The translations under genes and the position numbers were made by a program. Shown piece by piece: positions 38,301 through 50,200 of a stretch of DNA of 64,000 nucleotides. Every line of letters begins with the position of its first letter. The first letter of the stretch is position 1. Source of the stretch: Neelides folsomi (lineage: Eukaryota > Arthropoda > Collembola > Neelipleona > Neelidae); NCBI GenBank assembly GCA_034687125.1, contig JAQGBZ010000344.1, positions 1 to 64,000 of the forward strand, in the 5' to 3' direction. The notes under the pieces were generated by a model that did no database searches, was not told the origin of the DNA, and saw nothing but the letters and a program-made list of their open reading frames with translations.

Positions 38301-40609
38301 CTAAATATACTATTATAGGATATTAAGTAGTTATTGTGTAATACCAATATGGTCCATACTCAAACTTTTAGTATTAATTCATTTAGTCAAGTTTAATAGT
38401 ACGTCGTATGCGATGTAAAATTTAAACTGAATTAAAAAGATTAATCCATACATTAATATTTAGATACATTTTATGTCTTCATCGTCCGCAATGCTAATTT
38501 TTGATGATTTGGAGTCACGATTTGGGAATTCTCTTTATGTTAGAATGCTTTTAAAAACTTTCAATTGAATAAAGAATTTTGAGAAATGAAACCCCCCACC
38601 AATTTCATTTAAGTTTGTGTTGAAATACCTATTGTCAAACTTATTTATAGTCATTTGAAGTTAAAATATCATGGACTAACTGGCACCGTATGGTAATTTA
38701 AAAAATACCATATATAGTACATATTAATAAATATGTAAATATTGCTATTTATATCAATGTATGTTCTACGTATATGACTATTTATTAGTACTATCTGTAT
38801 GTAGCAATTTATTTGATAATACAAGATGTAATACAGCATAATAATGAAATAATGATTGCGCTCAGCAACTTCGATTCAAATGATTTTTGTAGGAGTAAGC
38901 ATACCTATAAAAAGTTTCTCCAAACTTTCCATGAAATAACATTTGAACACTTCTTGAGTAACAACATAAATGCATGAGTTCCAATAAAATGTTGATTTCT
39001 TTTTTCTAAATACGAATGTACTGGTGCTGTAAGTACTTCCATATTGTGTTTACAAACTAGTATGAACACATGAAGTTCTTCAATTACAGATATTTATACG
39101 AAAGATGTTACGAGTTTAATGTTGTAGCCACATGTGAGCAAAGCTCAACTCTCCAATTATTGCACACATTGCACATACATAATAAAGTAACTCTTGTTAG
39201 GACTATTGGAAAAGAGAATGTTTGGAAATAAAATATACCTAAAAGACCCGGAGTGACTTGTCCCTGCACTCTATGCTGAGGCTCGTCTCTTTTCCCCGGT
39301 TCTCCACGCCAGCCGATGAGCAGAAGCATTGGAATGGAGTAGACTTCAGGAGCAGCCAAACTCACCTGGTTCCAAAAGGCTCATAAATCAAAAGTTCAAG
39401 AAGCGGATGAAATCGGAGGTTACGAGAGGGTTGACTCCATTCCCAAGTCCCGAGTTCTGCATGTAGACAAGAGCTGCTTTCCCCGTCGCCAAATGATAAC
39501 CTGCTGCGAGCGCGATCGAAGATCCTTTCCAAAAGCAAAAACCTTTTAAATCGCCTTATTTCCCATATTAAATACCTTATTATTATTACATAAATAACAA
39601 AATAACAAGAAAGGAAATTGGAATAACTGGAAAAAATTCAATATACCCTATTATATTAAATACAGGGGATCTTGTTATTTTCGTTGAAATATTCAAATTA
39701 TAATGAAGCTAGTTATTACTGAAGATGAATATTTATTAGCTTATTTTATCAAAATATCTTTCGGATCTTACTTTATGGTGGAATTAACGACATTAATATT
39801 GAATGATATGATCATTCATAATTCACTACTCTGTTAAAAGTAGAAAAATTTACCTTCATTAGCAGTAATGACATGTTTATCCGATGGCACATTGTCGCTT
39901 ACAAAGGCACAAAAATCTAGAATGTGTAATAATAATATTAACAATAAGTAATGTTTAAATGTTACATTCTTGAATATGTAAACTACTTATTTAATATTAT
40001 TGACATTTTGATATAATTAAACCTAAAATATTTATAATGTTAGGATGTTATTTGTAATCAATAGCTTAAATTAAAACGGTCCAAGTGGTTCATAATAAAT
40101 TCATCATGATAATGAACGTAGTAATGAGAGTAAGAATAAGGGAGTAATGAGCATAGGTGATTGCCTTTGAGTAGGGAGTCAGGGACTCCAGTGAAGAATT
40201 CAATCCCGATTTCTCTCGTTGCGTCGTAAAAAGCGGAAGGATCAAGAAAATCTCTGACGAGCTCCGTCAGCTGTCCCGCCTCCTCATTCCGTCTCTTTTG
40301 TTCCTTGTATTGCTGAGAGGGAAAGAAATAGTTCATGACATTTGATGCGAGGACTCGACCTCGTCATCTCCCATTTTGACAAGAGAAAGGGGAAGTGTGT
40401 TCACATGTTTAAGAGAGTGAAAGCTCATAAAATGTTTTTACCTCTTCTTGGGACTTCCCAAACATCGGCTTTTGTGATGCTGTCAGAATTCTTCTCGGTT
40501 GCGGAATCTCACCCATCCCCATTAATTTGAGATAGCCAACATTCCAAGCTCGTTCGAGAGCCAGTGGAGACCGCAGGAGGAAAATGCTCTTCTTCAGCGC
40601 AGAGTTCAT
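35313..40609 (-). CDS. Phosphonopyruvate decarboxylase, ThDP-dependent
   Basis: Nine minus-strand exons: 40442-40609, 40165-40312, 39854-39916, 39424-39524, 39239-39365, 37789-38059, 36847-37035, 35647-35713 and 35313-35564. They join in phase to 461 residues. The enzyme converts 3-phosphonopyruvate to phosphonoacetaldehyde and CO2, the step that pulls PEP mutase forward in phosphonate synthesis. Marks: [16 protein letters not shown] (95-110), the catalytic glutamate in ITANEG (E126), [26 protein letters not shown], and the thiamine diphosphate motif GDG (340-342) with 25 residues to NN (368-369). Residues 1-75 extend beyond bacterial forms of about 375 residues; the first 30 are basic and hydrophobic, like a mitochondrial presequence, which is inference. 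Intron 2 has a GC donor. The alternative of sulfopyruvate decarboxylase or acetolactate synthase is less likely given the GVPDSLLK and WRGEPG motifs. Confidence 0.94.
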
Positions 40610-43234
40610 TTTCTAATAGCTTTCCTTACCAACTCACTCTAAATGGTCCTTTAGAATAGTCTAATAGAAAGGAAAGGGAAGTCTTTATAAGTAGTAAAAT
40701 AATTAATAAATGTTCGTTGGTAAATAAAGAATGTCTCATTGTCTATGTTGTTCTTGATTGTGTTAAAGTTATGAGACATTAAAAAAGAATGTAGTGAATA
40801 TGTATAATATAAATTATGTAAAAACTTTTTTACTAATAATTACTAATTGTAAGTTCGAATTGTTATGTTATGTATTATCAATGTTTCGAGTTCATTATGG
40901 TACATACATATTTACTTACGATTCTTGTGGGAAATTTATATGAAACGTGGATATCAAGTTTCATGGCTAGCTTTTTAACTTTTGTATAATATTGTAATAG
41001 ACTATAATTAAGCTACAACATAATATATGGAAATTTTTCTATAAATTAGATTAGTAGCTTTCATAATTATTTATTGTTGTACTTTGCATGCACAAATACG
41101 AATAGAACCATTGCAAATATCATTAAACACTAATTTACAATATGATAATTGATTAATTACAGAGAGAATGTAAACCACAAGCCAAATAATACTCACATTC
41201 AGTAATTGAGACAAAATTTTGTTAATTAAGATACAATTAAAAGTTCGAAAATTGAATCTACATAAAACTTACTTACATAACAAGTGAATAATAACAATAA
41301 CATAATACAAAATGTATGTATAAATAAAATATGTGCTTATTAGATAAAAACTTACTTGATATTTTTTTATTAATCTTATGATTCGTCTGCATGCGTTAAA
41401 ACAATTTTGAAGCAATATGTAGTAAAACAGGGTATATCCTCAAAGCTATCACCAACAATCCACGTGCTGAGGTTTTGGGATTAACCGTTTAAATAATTTG
41501 ATGTCTCATGGGCACTTTCACAGAAAACGAGTATAGACGTTTGGAAGTATGGTTGGACCATGTGGTGAGGAAGAGTGGAAATTCTATTCTTTCCTTCAGC
41601 CCAGCCAAAGACAACTAAAGACCTTCAAAATGATTCCCTCATTTACCGCACAATATCTCTCTAAACGCACTTTAAGGGTGACACTAACAATTGAGCATAA
41701 CCTTTCTCATGACCTCATTTCGGTATATCAGGGCTTAAAGAGGTATTAAACAGACTTCAACCAAAAACATGAGATTCGACGACGATTTAAATTCAACGAA
41801 TTCCTTAAGCGCCGACACTCACTATCATACTTCATAAATTCATAATTCATAATATATAATAATTCATTACAATATATCCTACAAACTTACGTATCTATCA
41901 GTACATTAGTATGTATGTTAAACTGTATGTATTTTCATAGAAGTCTGGATAATAATATTCCACTCTTTATAAACTTCATATCAAAGTCAATAATTTGAAA
42001 GTCAACAAACAAGTAATAAAGTTAATGTAAATAAGTCAGAACCAATTACAATATTTGAGCTGAATCTTATAATTACCCGTGTCATATTTCGAAGAATTGT
42101 ATTGACTTTTAGAGAACATTATTTTAATGAGATAAATGTCATACATGGATGTTTTAGTCTTTTTAACATTGGCTTATTCAGCATTTTGACTTTTGATTTC
42201 TTTTTCACGGCCAACAAAAGGCGTCAGGCGGTTGGATTTATGAAACAGATAAGAAAGAGATGAGATACCGAGACAGGTGCCATAAAGACCTTTATTTTAG
42301 ACAAAGAACTTCGCTTCGAAATGCTGAGATTAAACTTGGATGGCCGCGCATGTCGTAGTATTCACTGGACTAGTCGTAAGTAAAGTCTGGTAGTGGTAAA
42401 TCAACAAAGCGTGGCCATCAAATAAAAACTATTTAATAAATATACGAACACAAGCATTGAGCAAATATTACAAAAAAGTAAATCATCAGGGAAGATTTTC
42501 AATTTTGTTGCAACTCCGAATGAAAAGTACAGTTGTATTAAAATATACCTACTTATACTTTTATTCATATACATAATATTATATCCACACATACCTGTAC
42601 CTATTTTATAATAATAGGATCGTATGAATGAATTTCAAAGAGGTGTGAGAACAACTAACTTAAAGAAAAATTCTTTGTGAATGTTCGCATACCCAAAGTA
42701 ATTCTATTTTCCAAAACGATGCTTCGAAGTTCGAACAAATATCTAGTGTAAAGTACAGTGTAATACCTATCTGAAATGGTATACAAAACCAGAGTATTAA
42801 CTAGGTATAATACTTATTTCATTGTTGAAAATGTTTTATCTATTAAACCTCAACATACAGATAATATGTCCAGATTAATATAATCCGTGAGATACATGTG
42901 AATATTAGTAATTATCTTATATGCACGTGTGTACGAATCTACGAATATAATGTATTGATACGAATACAATGTATTGTATACAGGTGTATGTAATTATGTA
43001 GTACATATGGTATTCATCTGATTATACTCTTATATATAAAGTTAGTTGGAGGTAAATATTGAAAATTGAAAATACCTATACACAATAAACTTGTACTTAA
43101 CTGTAACTTGTAACATACCTACACTATATCATGAATCAAAATGTATTCAAGTCTAGTCGATTGAATTGAAATTCTTGAATTGTTTACCTCTCAAACCATA
43201 AATATTCTTTTCTATTCTTTTCTATCTAAGATTT

Positions 43235-43276
43235 AAATTGAATCATTCATGTGTAAAATTGAATCATTCATGTGTA
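43235..43276. repeat. Perfect 21 bp tandem duplication
   Basis: Two exact adjoining copies of AAATTGAATCATTCATGTGT plus a final A in intergenic AT-rich DNA. Perfect identity suggests recent origin. Confidence 0.85.
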
Positions 43277-45589
43277 TTATTGAGACTATTGAATATGATT
43301 AAAAAATACGCTAATTATAATGTATACTTATTACATTATTTGTATTACATTTAATACTTTACAATACAAAAAATATGAATATAAGCACGTACTTTATATA
43401 AAGCAACAGTTTTTGCAACGTTAGGTATAATATAATTGTTCAAGTAAAAAGAAAAAAATGTTGAGCTAAAAGAAATGAATATGCCCACTAACATAAGTGT
43501 AGATGAATCAATATTACTGATATAGGGTAAAAATCATCATTATTATAGGTGTAGAAATTTAAGCTGCACATTTAGCATGTTTATGAATTGTAGTAGGTAG
43601 GTATAATGGGGCATAACTACGTCTCTGTAGATTTACTTTAGATTCATATATATGCAAATTCTTACGTTATTTATGTATAGTTTCAATATAGTTACAAGCT
43701 TCCTCCTAAATGTCAGTGTTTTCAGTGTTGTTAGAGATAAAGGATAATTGCTTTCAAATTATAGAATTTTTTTCCATCATTTTTTGTAAAGAAAAGAGAA
43801 TCCATCAATCTTTATCTTGAAGTAAAACATTCCCTTGATTATAACAAGAATAACAACGTGATGTCGAAAAAGGCTTGGAGGGATGAATGGGATGAAAATT
43901 GGGCAGAAAATGAGAAAGGTTTCAACTTTCAAATTAGAAATACGCCGTTGAGCGAAGAGGTGATCAGACATCATGGAATCTTTCCATTTTTATCATCTTA
44001 AGGAAGGAGTTTCTCAAGATTTCAAGGAGCTCTTTCCATTCTCATGTTAATGAGATACATCATGTCTCAATGAGAGTGGCCCCTTTCAATTTAACAATAG
44101 AAAAGTTCGAGAGAATCATCATGGTTGAATTCGTTTAGCTTATTAGTCATATATGTCTTATTTACAACCGAGGAAGGATTTACTCTTGTCAGTTGGGAAT
44201 TTGGGAAACTCTGTAAGATGTTTGAATTGGAGGAATTCTCATTTGGCATCGATCGACGCTCTTAAGGATTTCTCGCCTTATTCTTCTCCTAAAGGCGAAA
44301 ATCATTTTGTCCTCAACATCTAAAAAGTCATTTTCCTCATCTTGCTAAAATTCCTCTTCGTGTTTGCAGGTCTTGATTCTCACTCCTTCATTTCCTGACA
44401 GACAGAGATGAATCGATGTTCGTTTTTTCACCTCACTTTACTCCTTCGCCTATTTTAATAATATTCAATAAAAAAGACAGGAGCTCGGTTTTCATAATTT
44501 CACGACTCGATGCAGAAAGGGACAAATGGGTTAAATTATTTTTTTGGTCATCCGTGAGAATCGGACATTTTGAAATGGCAAATCTCACACGGTTCTTTCC
44601 TTTCACCAAGGACAGCTCCTTATAACTACATACTTATTGTTAGTTTCGAAGGAAGTGTGGAAAGAGAAATTTTGAGCTAGGTTGAAATGTAAACAAGGAA
44701 TTTTTGGATCCATTTTCCACTTGTCTTCTTCCTTCAAATGTCAGATTTGAAATCCAAATTCTCTTTGAGAGATAAAATATAAATAATTTTTCCAGGAATG
44801 GAGAATAAAGATAAGTGAATTGAAATTTTTTAATATCCGTTGAGAATCTTCTGAAGCTGAAGGAAAAAAACTTTTCTAACAATAGTGTTGTTTGCAGAAC
44901 AAGTTTCACTTAATTTTTTTTAATTAAATGACTCGCTCATGAAGAGATAATTTGAACATCAGAATGGAAAATGATTTTTAACGGGAATGAACCGAATGAA
45001 TATGAATTGAATGGAAAGCAATTTTAATAATGTGCTTGACATCCCCATTTGAGAAGTCTTGCAGGAAAGCTAAAGGAGTTTCACAAAAAAAAGTCTGAAA
45101 AAGAAAGAGCAATGAAAAAAAGTTTAATATTAAAAACTATAATAGTGTATTAAAGGGTAAGTATATTGACATACAAAAGGTAGTATATTCACTACATAAC
45201 ATATTTATGTATTTGCTATGTATAACTGGTACACATACATTTAAGTACTTATGTACAAGTATACCCTACTAAAAGCATTATGCATAAATTACAAAGAAAA
45301 TACAATGTTAAATTGTTCAATTGAAGACCCTTGAGATATTTTAATTCATAATTCGAATTTAATTCATTAGGTATAAGTATTAAAATATCTAGGTACTCTA
45401 CATTATTCTACCATATATGTACCTATTTTATTTATAAAACATTTTGTTTGTTAAGTAAAATGATCGCTTGATGAAAGGAAATGAAAAATGAGGAGCACTT
45501 CAAACAATATTTAAAAATATATAATGAATTTTCCATATTTTACTGTAACATATTACAATTTGCATAAATCTTGGCTGATACATATAGCA

Positions 45590-45760
45590 GATTGTAATGA
45601 ACGAGGTTGCGGGTCCCGAAGGAGATGAGCACGCTGATGAGGAAGGTGGGCAGGGATCCGCACACTTCACTACTAAAATATGAGACTTCTGAGAACTGAG
45701 ATAATTTCCCTAACAAAGGCGAAGCTGACCTTATAACTGGGATGGGATACTCTAAGGACT
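45590..45760 (-). other. GC-rich island with hydrophobic open frame
   Basis: The minus strand is open over about 70 codons, preceded by an acceptor-like TTTTAG, and contains a hydrophobic stretch LPTFLISVLISFGTRNLVH that resembles a membrane segment. The plus strand is also open with acidic composition. No in-phase partner exon or family match was recognised, so I record it only as a possible isolated or decayed exon. Confidence 0.2.
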
Positions 45761-47116
45761 AACGGGGTAGATCCTATCACTGAGCTTGATCCTGCTTATG
45801 CAATGAATCCCTAACAGATATGAAACTGTTCTCTGTATCACTGAGAATGCTAAATAACTGAAAAGGTCATATTTAATAAATATAAACAATTATATCTATT
45901 AATCGATTGAAATACTTGAATAATGAACAAGTATAATGAGTATTAAATGTAAATGGAGGAGCTTGAATCGCTGCTGGTGAGTCCAGGCAGACTTCTCGCC
46001 TCCGTGAGGCAGAGCCAAGGACTGAGGTGGTGGAGAATGGCGAGGAAGCTTGAAGCGTCGAATGTAGATTACAAGTATTTCCATTCTTCTCTGATTGGTC
46101 TTCGTTGCTCGGATGATCGTTCAGGGGCTAATGTCATTGGAGTTGACATTTGAATATTCTATTTACGCCTTCTTGCTATTGAATCCTTAATTATTATGTA
46201 GAAGTAGATATTCCTCACAAGATACTTATGTAGAATATGGTATGTTGAATAATGTAAAATTACATTACCTACTTAAATTTTGTTGAATATGATGCGGATG
46301 TTTTAAATAATTGGAAGTCGACATGTTTATTCGTTTTTAACCATTTTATTTAAAAGCTTTTTATAATATATTTTAACTTTTTATTTTTTACAGTATATCA
46401 TTGTCACACAACATGTACTATTTACATAAATATTTATATAACATTACTCAACACATTATATAATATTATATTATTTTTGAAGTTCAAAATTGACATATAG
46501 AGATAAAATAAATGTATACCTAAGTATGTTACCTAAGTACCTAAGTATACCTACAATTTACTGTAATATGTTACACATAGAGTAAATCGCTAAATTTTTG
46601 CTTTATAATATTTTTAATTTAATGTTAGTATAAATAGTTTCCAAATTCTACTAGTGTATTAGGTATATACTTTCCTAAAAAATTAATAATTTTAATTGTT
46701 TTATGGCTATAATTTATTTGTCATTAATTAGTATTTATCTATAGACGCAAGTTTAACATATTGTTTAGGTACGGTTTCACGCACATTTACTCACAAATGA
46801 ATTTCAAGAATTTGAACGATTTTTGTTTTTATCTATAAATCAATTGATGTACATATTTTATATTTATAATATGTAGTTTTATCCTCATTAACTGTCGCTT
46901 TGCTCATTCTGTACAAATTTTATAATACAAAAATGCCAATTAGATTTTTTACAAAGAATTTTCTAGCTATACAATGAATTATTGAATGATGAAAAATTGC
47001 AAATCTTACTATAAAATTAGTCTAATTTTATTTAAGCATAATAAATAATACATAATGTTTAACATAATTATGAAATCTACAAGTATAAGCATTTCATAAT
47101 GATAACAAAAGGTAGT

Positions 47117-47122
47117 TTTATT
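47117..47122 (-). terminator. Candidate polyadenylation signal, cysteine-rich gene
   Basis: AATAAA on the minus strand, 157 bases past the stop codon of the cysteine-rich secreted protein; the first canonical signal in that direction. Confidence 0.45.
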
Positions 47123-47278
47123 AAAATTCCTTCATATATCCCATATAAAATGAGACAGAAATGCCATTCTATGCACTTAAAACACAACGCTTAGATCGAG
47201 TACAGTACCAAAATAATTTTCTTCGTTTACCATTAGTAGCACAGAATTTGCTATATCTGTAGGCTTACAAGTTCCTTT

Positions 47279-50200
47279 TCATTTGAAAGAATGCATTAAA
47301 ACCAAAAGGCCGGTGCTCATTGTCAAAATAATATTATCCCTTGGTGCAGTATTTGAAGCAAGAAAATGTTTATATGTGTCAGCACATTGTGCCTCTTTGT
47401 TGTGACAGTAAAGTTCAGATGCCTTTCTACAAGTAAAGTAAAAAAAACCATTATTATTTATAAATGGAAAAACCCATTCATTTAATAAGTGTAATTAAAA
47501 CGGAATTTTAACTTACTTCCCGACTTCGGTCAGAACAGTTTGTTCAGCCATTGCTTGAAGAAATTTTCCACCTAGGAGAAATAAAGCATTTCATTAAACT
47601 GAGGAAGTTAATTAACGGAAGGAAGCTGTCTTTAATATCACTTTCTCACCCTCTTTCGTGCACTTGGAATGGACAATTTTGGCGATACACTTGATGAAGC
47701 TGAACTTGGCACTATAACAGAGAAACAGAGGGATATGATAAGAGACAACTTGGAGGGTTTGGTGTTAAAGGGGAAGAAGAGTAAATCTATCCATTCACTT
47801 AAGAACACGATAAAGCTTTTCAATTCGCTTTCTCCTCAACTGGGAGGATGCTTCTGCTAACAGGATAAGAAGGAAAACAAAGACACTTTCCTCCTCACAG
47901 ACTCTCCATTATTTACCCCGCATCCTTCCTATACCTTTAAATTTATAATATTGATATAAGACTTGTAGTCTACCACAACTATTAGATAGTCTTGATTTCT
48001 ATTGAATACTTAAATTAGTTACCAGAAGGGTGAATGTCTATTGAGAACGTTTATACCATCTTACTTTCAATAAAATCACATGATTCTTGATAAAGTCCCA
48101 CATATTCATATTCTACATTTACATTATTTGAAGGATAGTATTTAAGGAAGATGGATATTATACGTATAATAATAATACATATAATAATATCTGGAAATGA
48201 ATATACTTATATGAAATGAAAATGAATGAATATAAAATGTATATGATAATTGGAAAAATGAGAGTGGAATTCAGAGATGAAGAGAATGGGAAAATATTGA
48301 TAAAGAGGAGGACATTAAAGCATCCTTAATTTGGTTATGTTGGACGTCAACTTCATTTCATAACTCAATGTTAGTAAGAATCAGATTTAATGAAGAAGCT
48401 TGCATTAAAATATTTCGACAAATATCCTCTATTTGCTTAAACTTATGAAAGTAATCCGAGTAGTTGTAGTAGCTTAAAGTCATTAAAATGAGATTAAATA
48501 GTTTATTGTATGATACATACAGATAAATAAGTTAATGTTATATTAAGTATAATACATACTCTACTATAGACTATCTGTATTTGCATGTAAGAATATACCT
48601 ATCAGTTTATCCAGTGAAATTATTCATATACCTTGCAAATTAATAGTAAGTACAATATAATATAATTTCATGTAGGATATAACCACGACCACGATACCAA
48701 TCAATGTATGCCTATAGGCATATAACTTATACTATTTTGTCTGAAATGACGATTGAATGATAGAGTCATAAAGTCATAATTGGATATTATCATCATAACT
48801 CACAATACAGGATTCAAATGTTTGAATGAAATGACTACTTGTGACAAATCATCTTATTTAGGTAAGTAGAAACTTATTTTATATACTGTAGACTATTTCT
48901 GATGTTCTATTTCTTGTGCCTTGTGTGGTGTCTTTCTATGCCATGAACTTCCGTTACTTTTTATATGTGGCTGCCCTCGGGGCAGCCGTGTATGGAATAG
49001 CCACGAAGTGGAAGTGTTATGAAAATATTGAAAATTATTTAATTGTAAGCAATATTTAGCGTTATGTTAAGATACTATAATTAAATGTAACACAATCATG
49101 TTTTGGTAACGGTGGAAATTTTTCTGCGAACTTCAAAACTGAGGCCGCTCAAACTTAACTTCAATTCTCTCGTTTCCTGTCTTGGTTCGACTTCGGGTCG
49201 AAAAAATCGGTGTCGACATCAACGGCGTCGAGTACAATATGTCCATGGTAGCTTTCGGTCGGCCAACTCCCATCGCTTTCCTCTTAGGAAATCAACAGAG
49301 CTGATGAGTTCCGCCTCAATGTTACCGCTCTTTGACTTATTTCGCTCATAATGTAAATTGTACATTTGTGTGAGCATTCATAAATAACTCATTTGTGTTT
49401 CTTCATATTAATTTTACAAATGACCTACATAAAATTTGGTTGTGCTTCGTATGTCTCACCAAATCTCCATCCTCAGAATGACTTTAATTAAACAAATCAC
49501 ATACGTCCTCTTTGATTTACTTTACTTTGTTTCAAAATGTAAAGAATCATTTCCCACAAAATTTTATAAAAAGATTTATTTAACCATTAATTATTACTTG
49601 AGTTTAGCATTTTGTATACATAAATGAGAGGTCTTGATCAAGTTGTACAGAATCCCGAGAGGAGCTATCATGACTATTGTTGAACGTTTTAGGCCACAAT
49701 TAACAAAATCAATGAGAAACCATCCCTTAAACTGCCCGTTTGCATCTCACGCTCTTCCACTGCTAATCCTTCTTAGTCACCGACAATACATATGAACTAC
49801 AATTTTCAAAGATACTTGATATTGGGTTTCTTAACATTTTACACAATCAATTATTAGCGTTTTTCTTATTGCGAGTATTTTTGTATTAAGAGGAGGAAAT
49901 GGGAACACTTACTATACATTACATATCTTAATCTCATGAAAAAAGTTAAAATAGGGATATTCAGTATCTTGTGAATAAACACTTTCACTTAATAGCAAAA
50001 GAATGGGCTAAGATTTCCCTATTCTATAAAATAATAGCTCCATGGAGCACCATGGAGCATAAAAACGCTCCATGAAGCGCCAAGAACGCTCCATGGAGCA
50101 TTATGAAAAATTAAGTTAAAATGATATTTAATTTAGTTTTGTGTGCACTCTCTATCAATTGTTTGTTAAGGTATGAATAAGAATAGCTCCTTATTGAAAA

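Larger units (their letters stand above)
40610..47278. other. 6.7 kb region without a supported gene
   Basis: Mostly very AT-rich with many TACCTA/TAGGTA words. GC-richer islands occur at 41440-41780, 42180-42420, 43740-44640 and 45590-46150. The last has coding-like composition and acceptor-like sites on the minus strand, but no set of exons joins in phase to anything I recognise. The promoter of the decarboxylase must lie just above 40609, and the 3' UTR of the cysteine-rich gene extends below 47279, with a possible polyadenylation signal at 47117-47122. Confidence 0.5.

Noticed and set aside
35313-40609. Bacterial contamination or symbiont DNA as the source of the decarboxylase
   Set aside because: The gene has eight spliceosomal introns and sits between host genes with the same base composition.
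47669-47860. Plus-strand 63-codon frame with acidic, protein-like composition
   Set aside because: It overlaps, antisense, the 62-base exon 3 of the cysteine-rich gene, whose phase and cysteine pattern are convincing. No partner exons on the plus strand were found.
48969-48987. Histone mRNA 3' stem-loop or bacterial-type terminator
   Set aside because: The stem does not match the histone consensus, there is no T-run, and there is no histone gene nearby.
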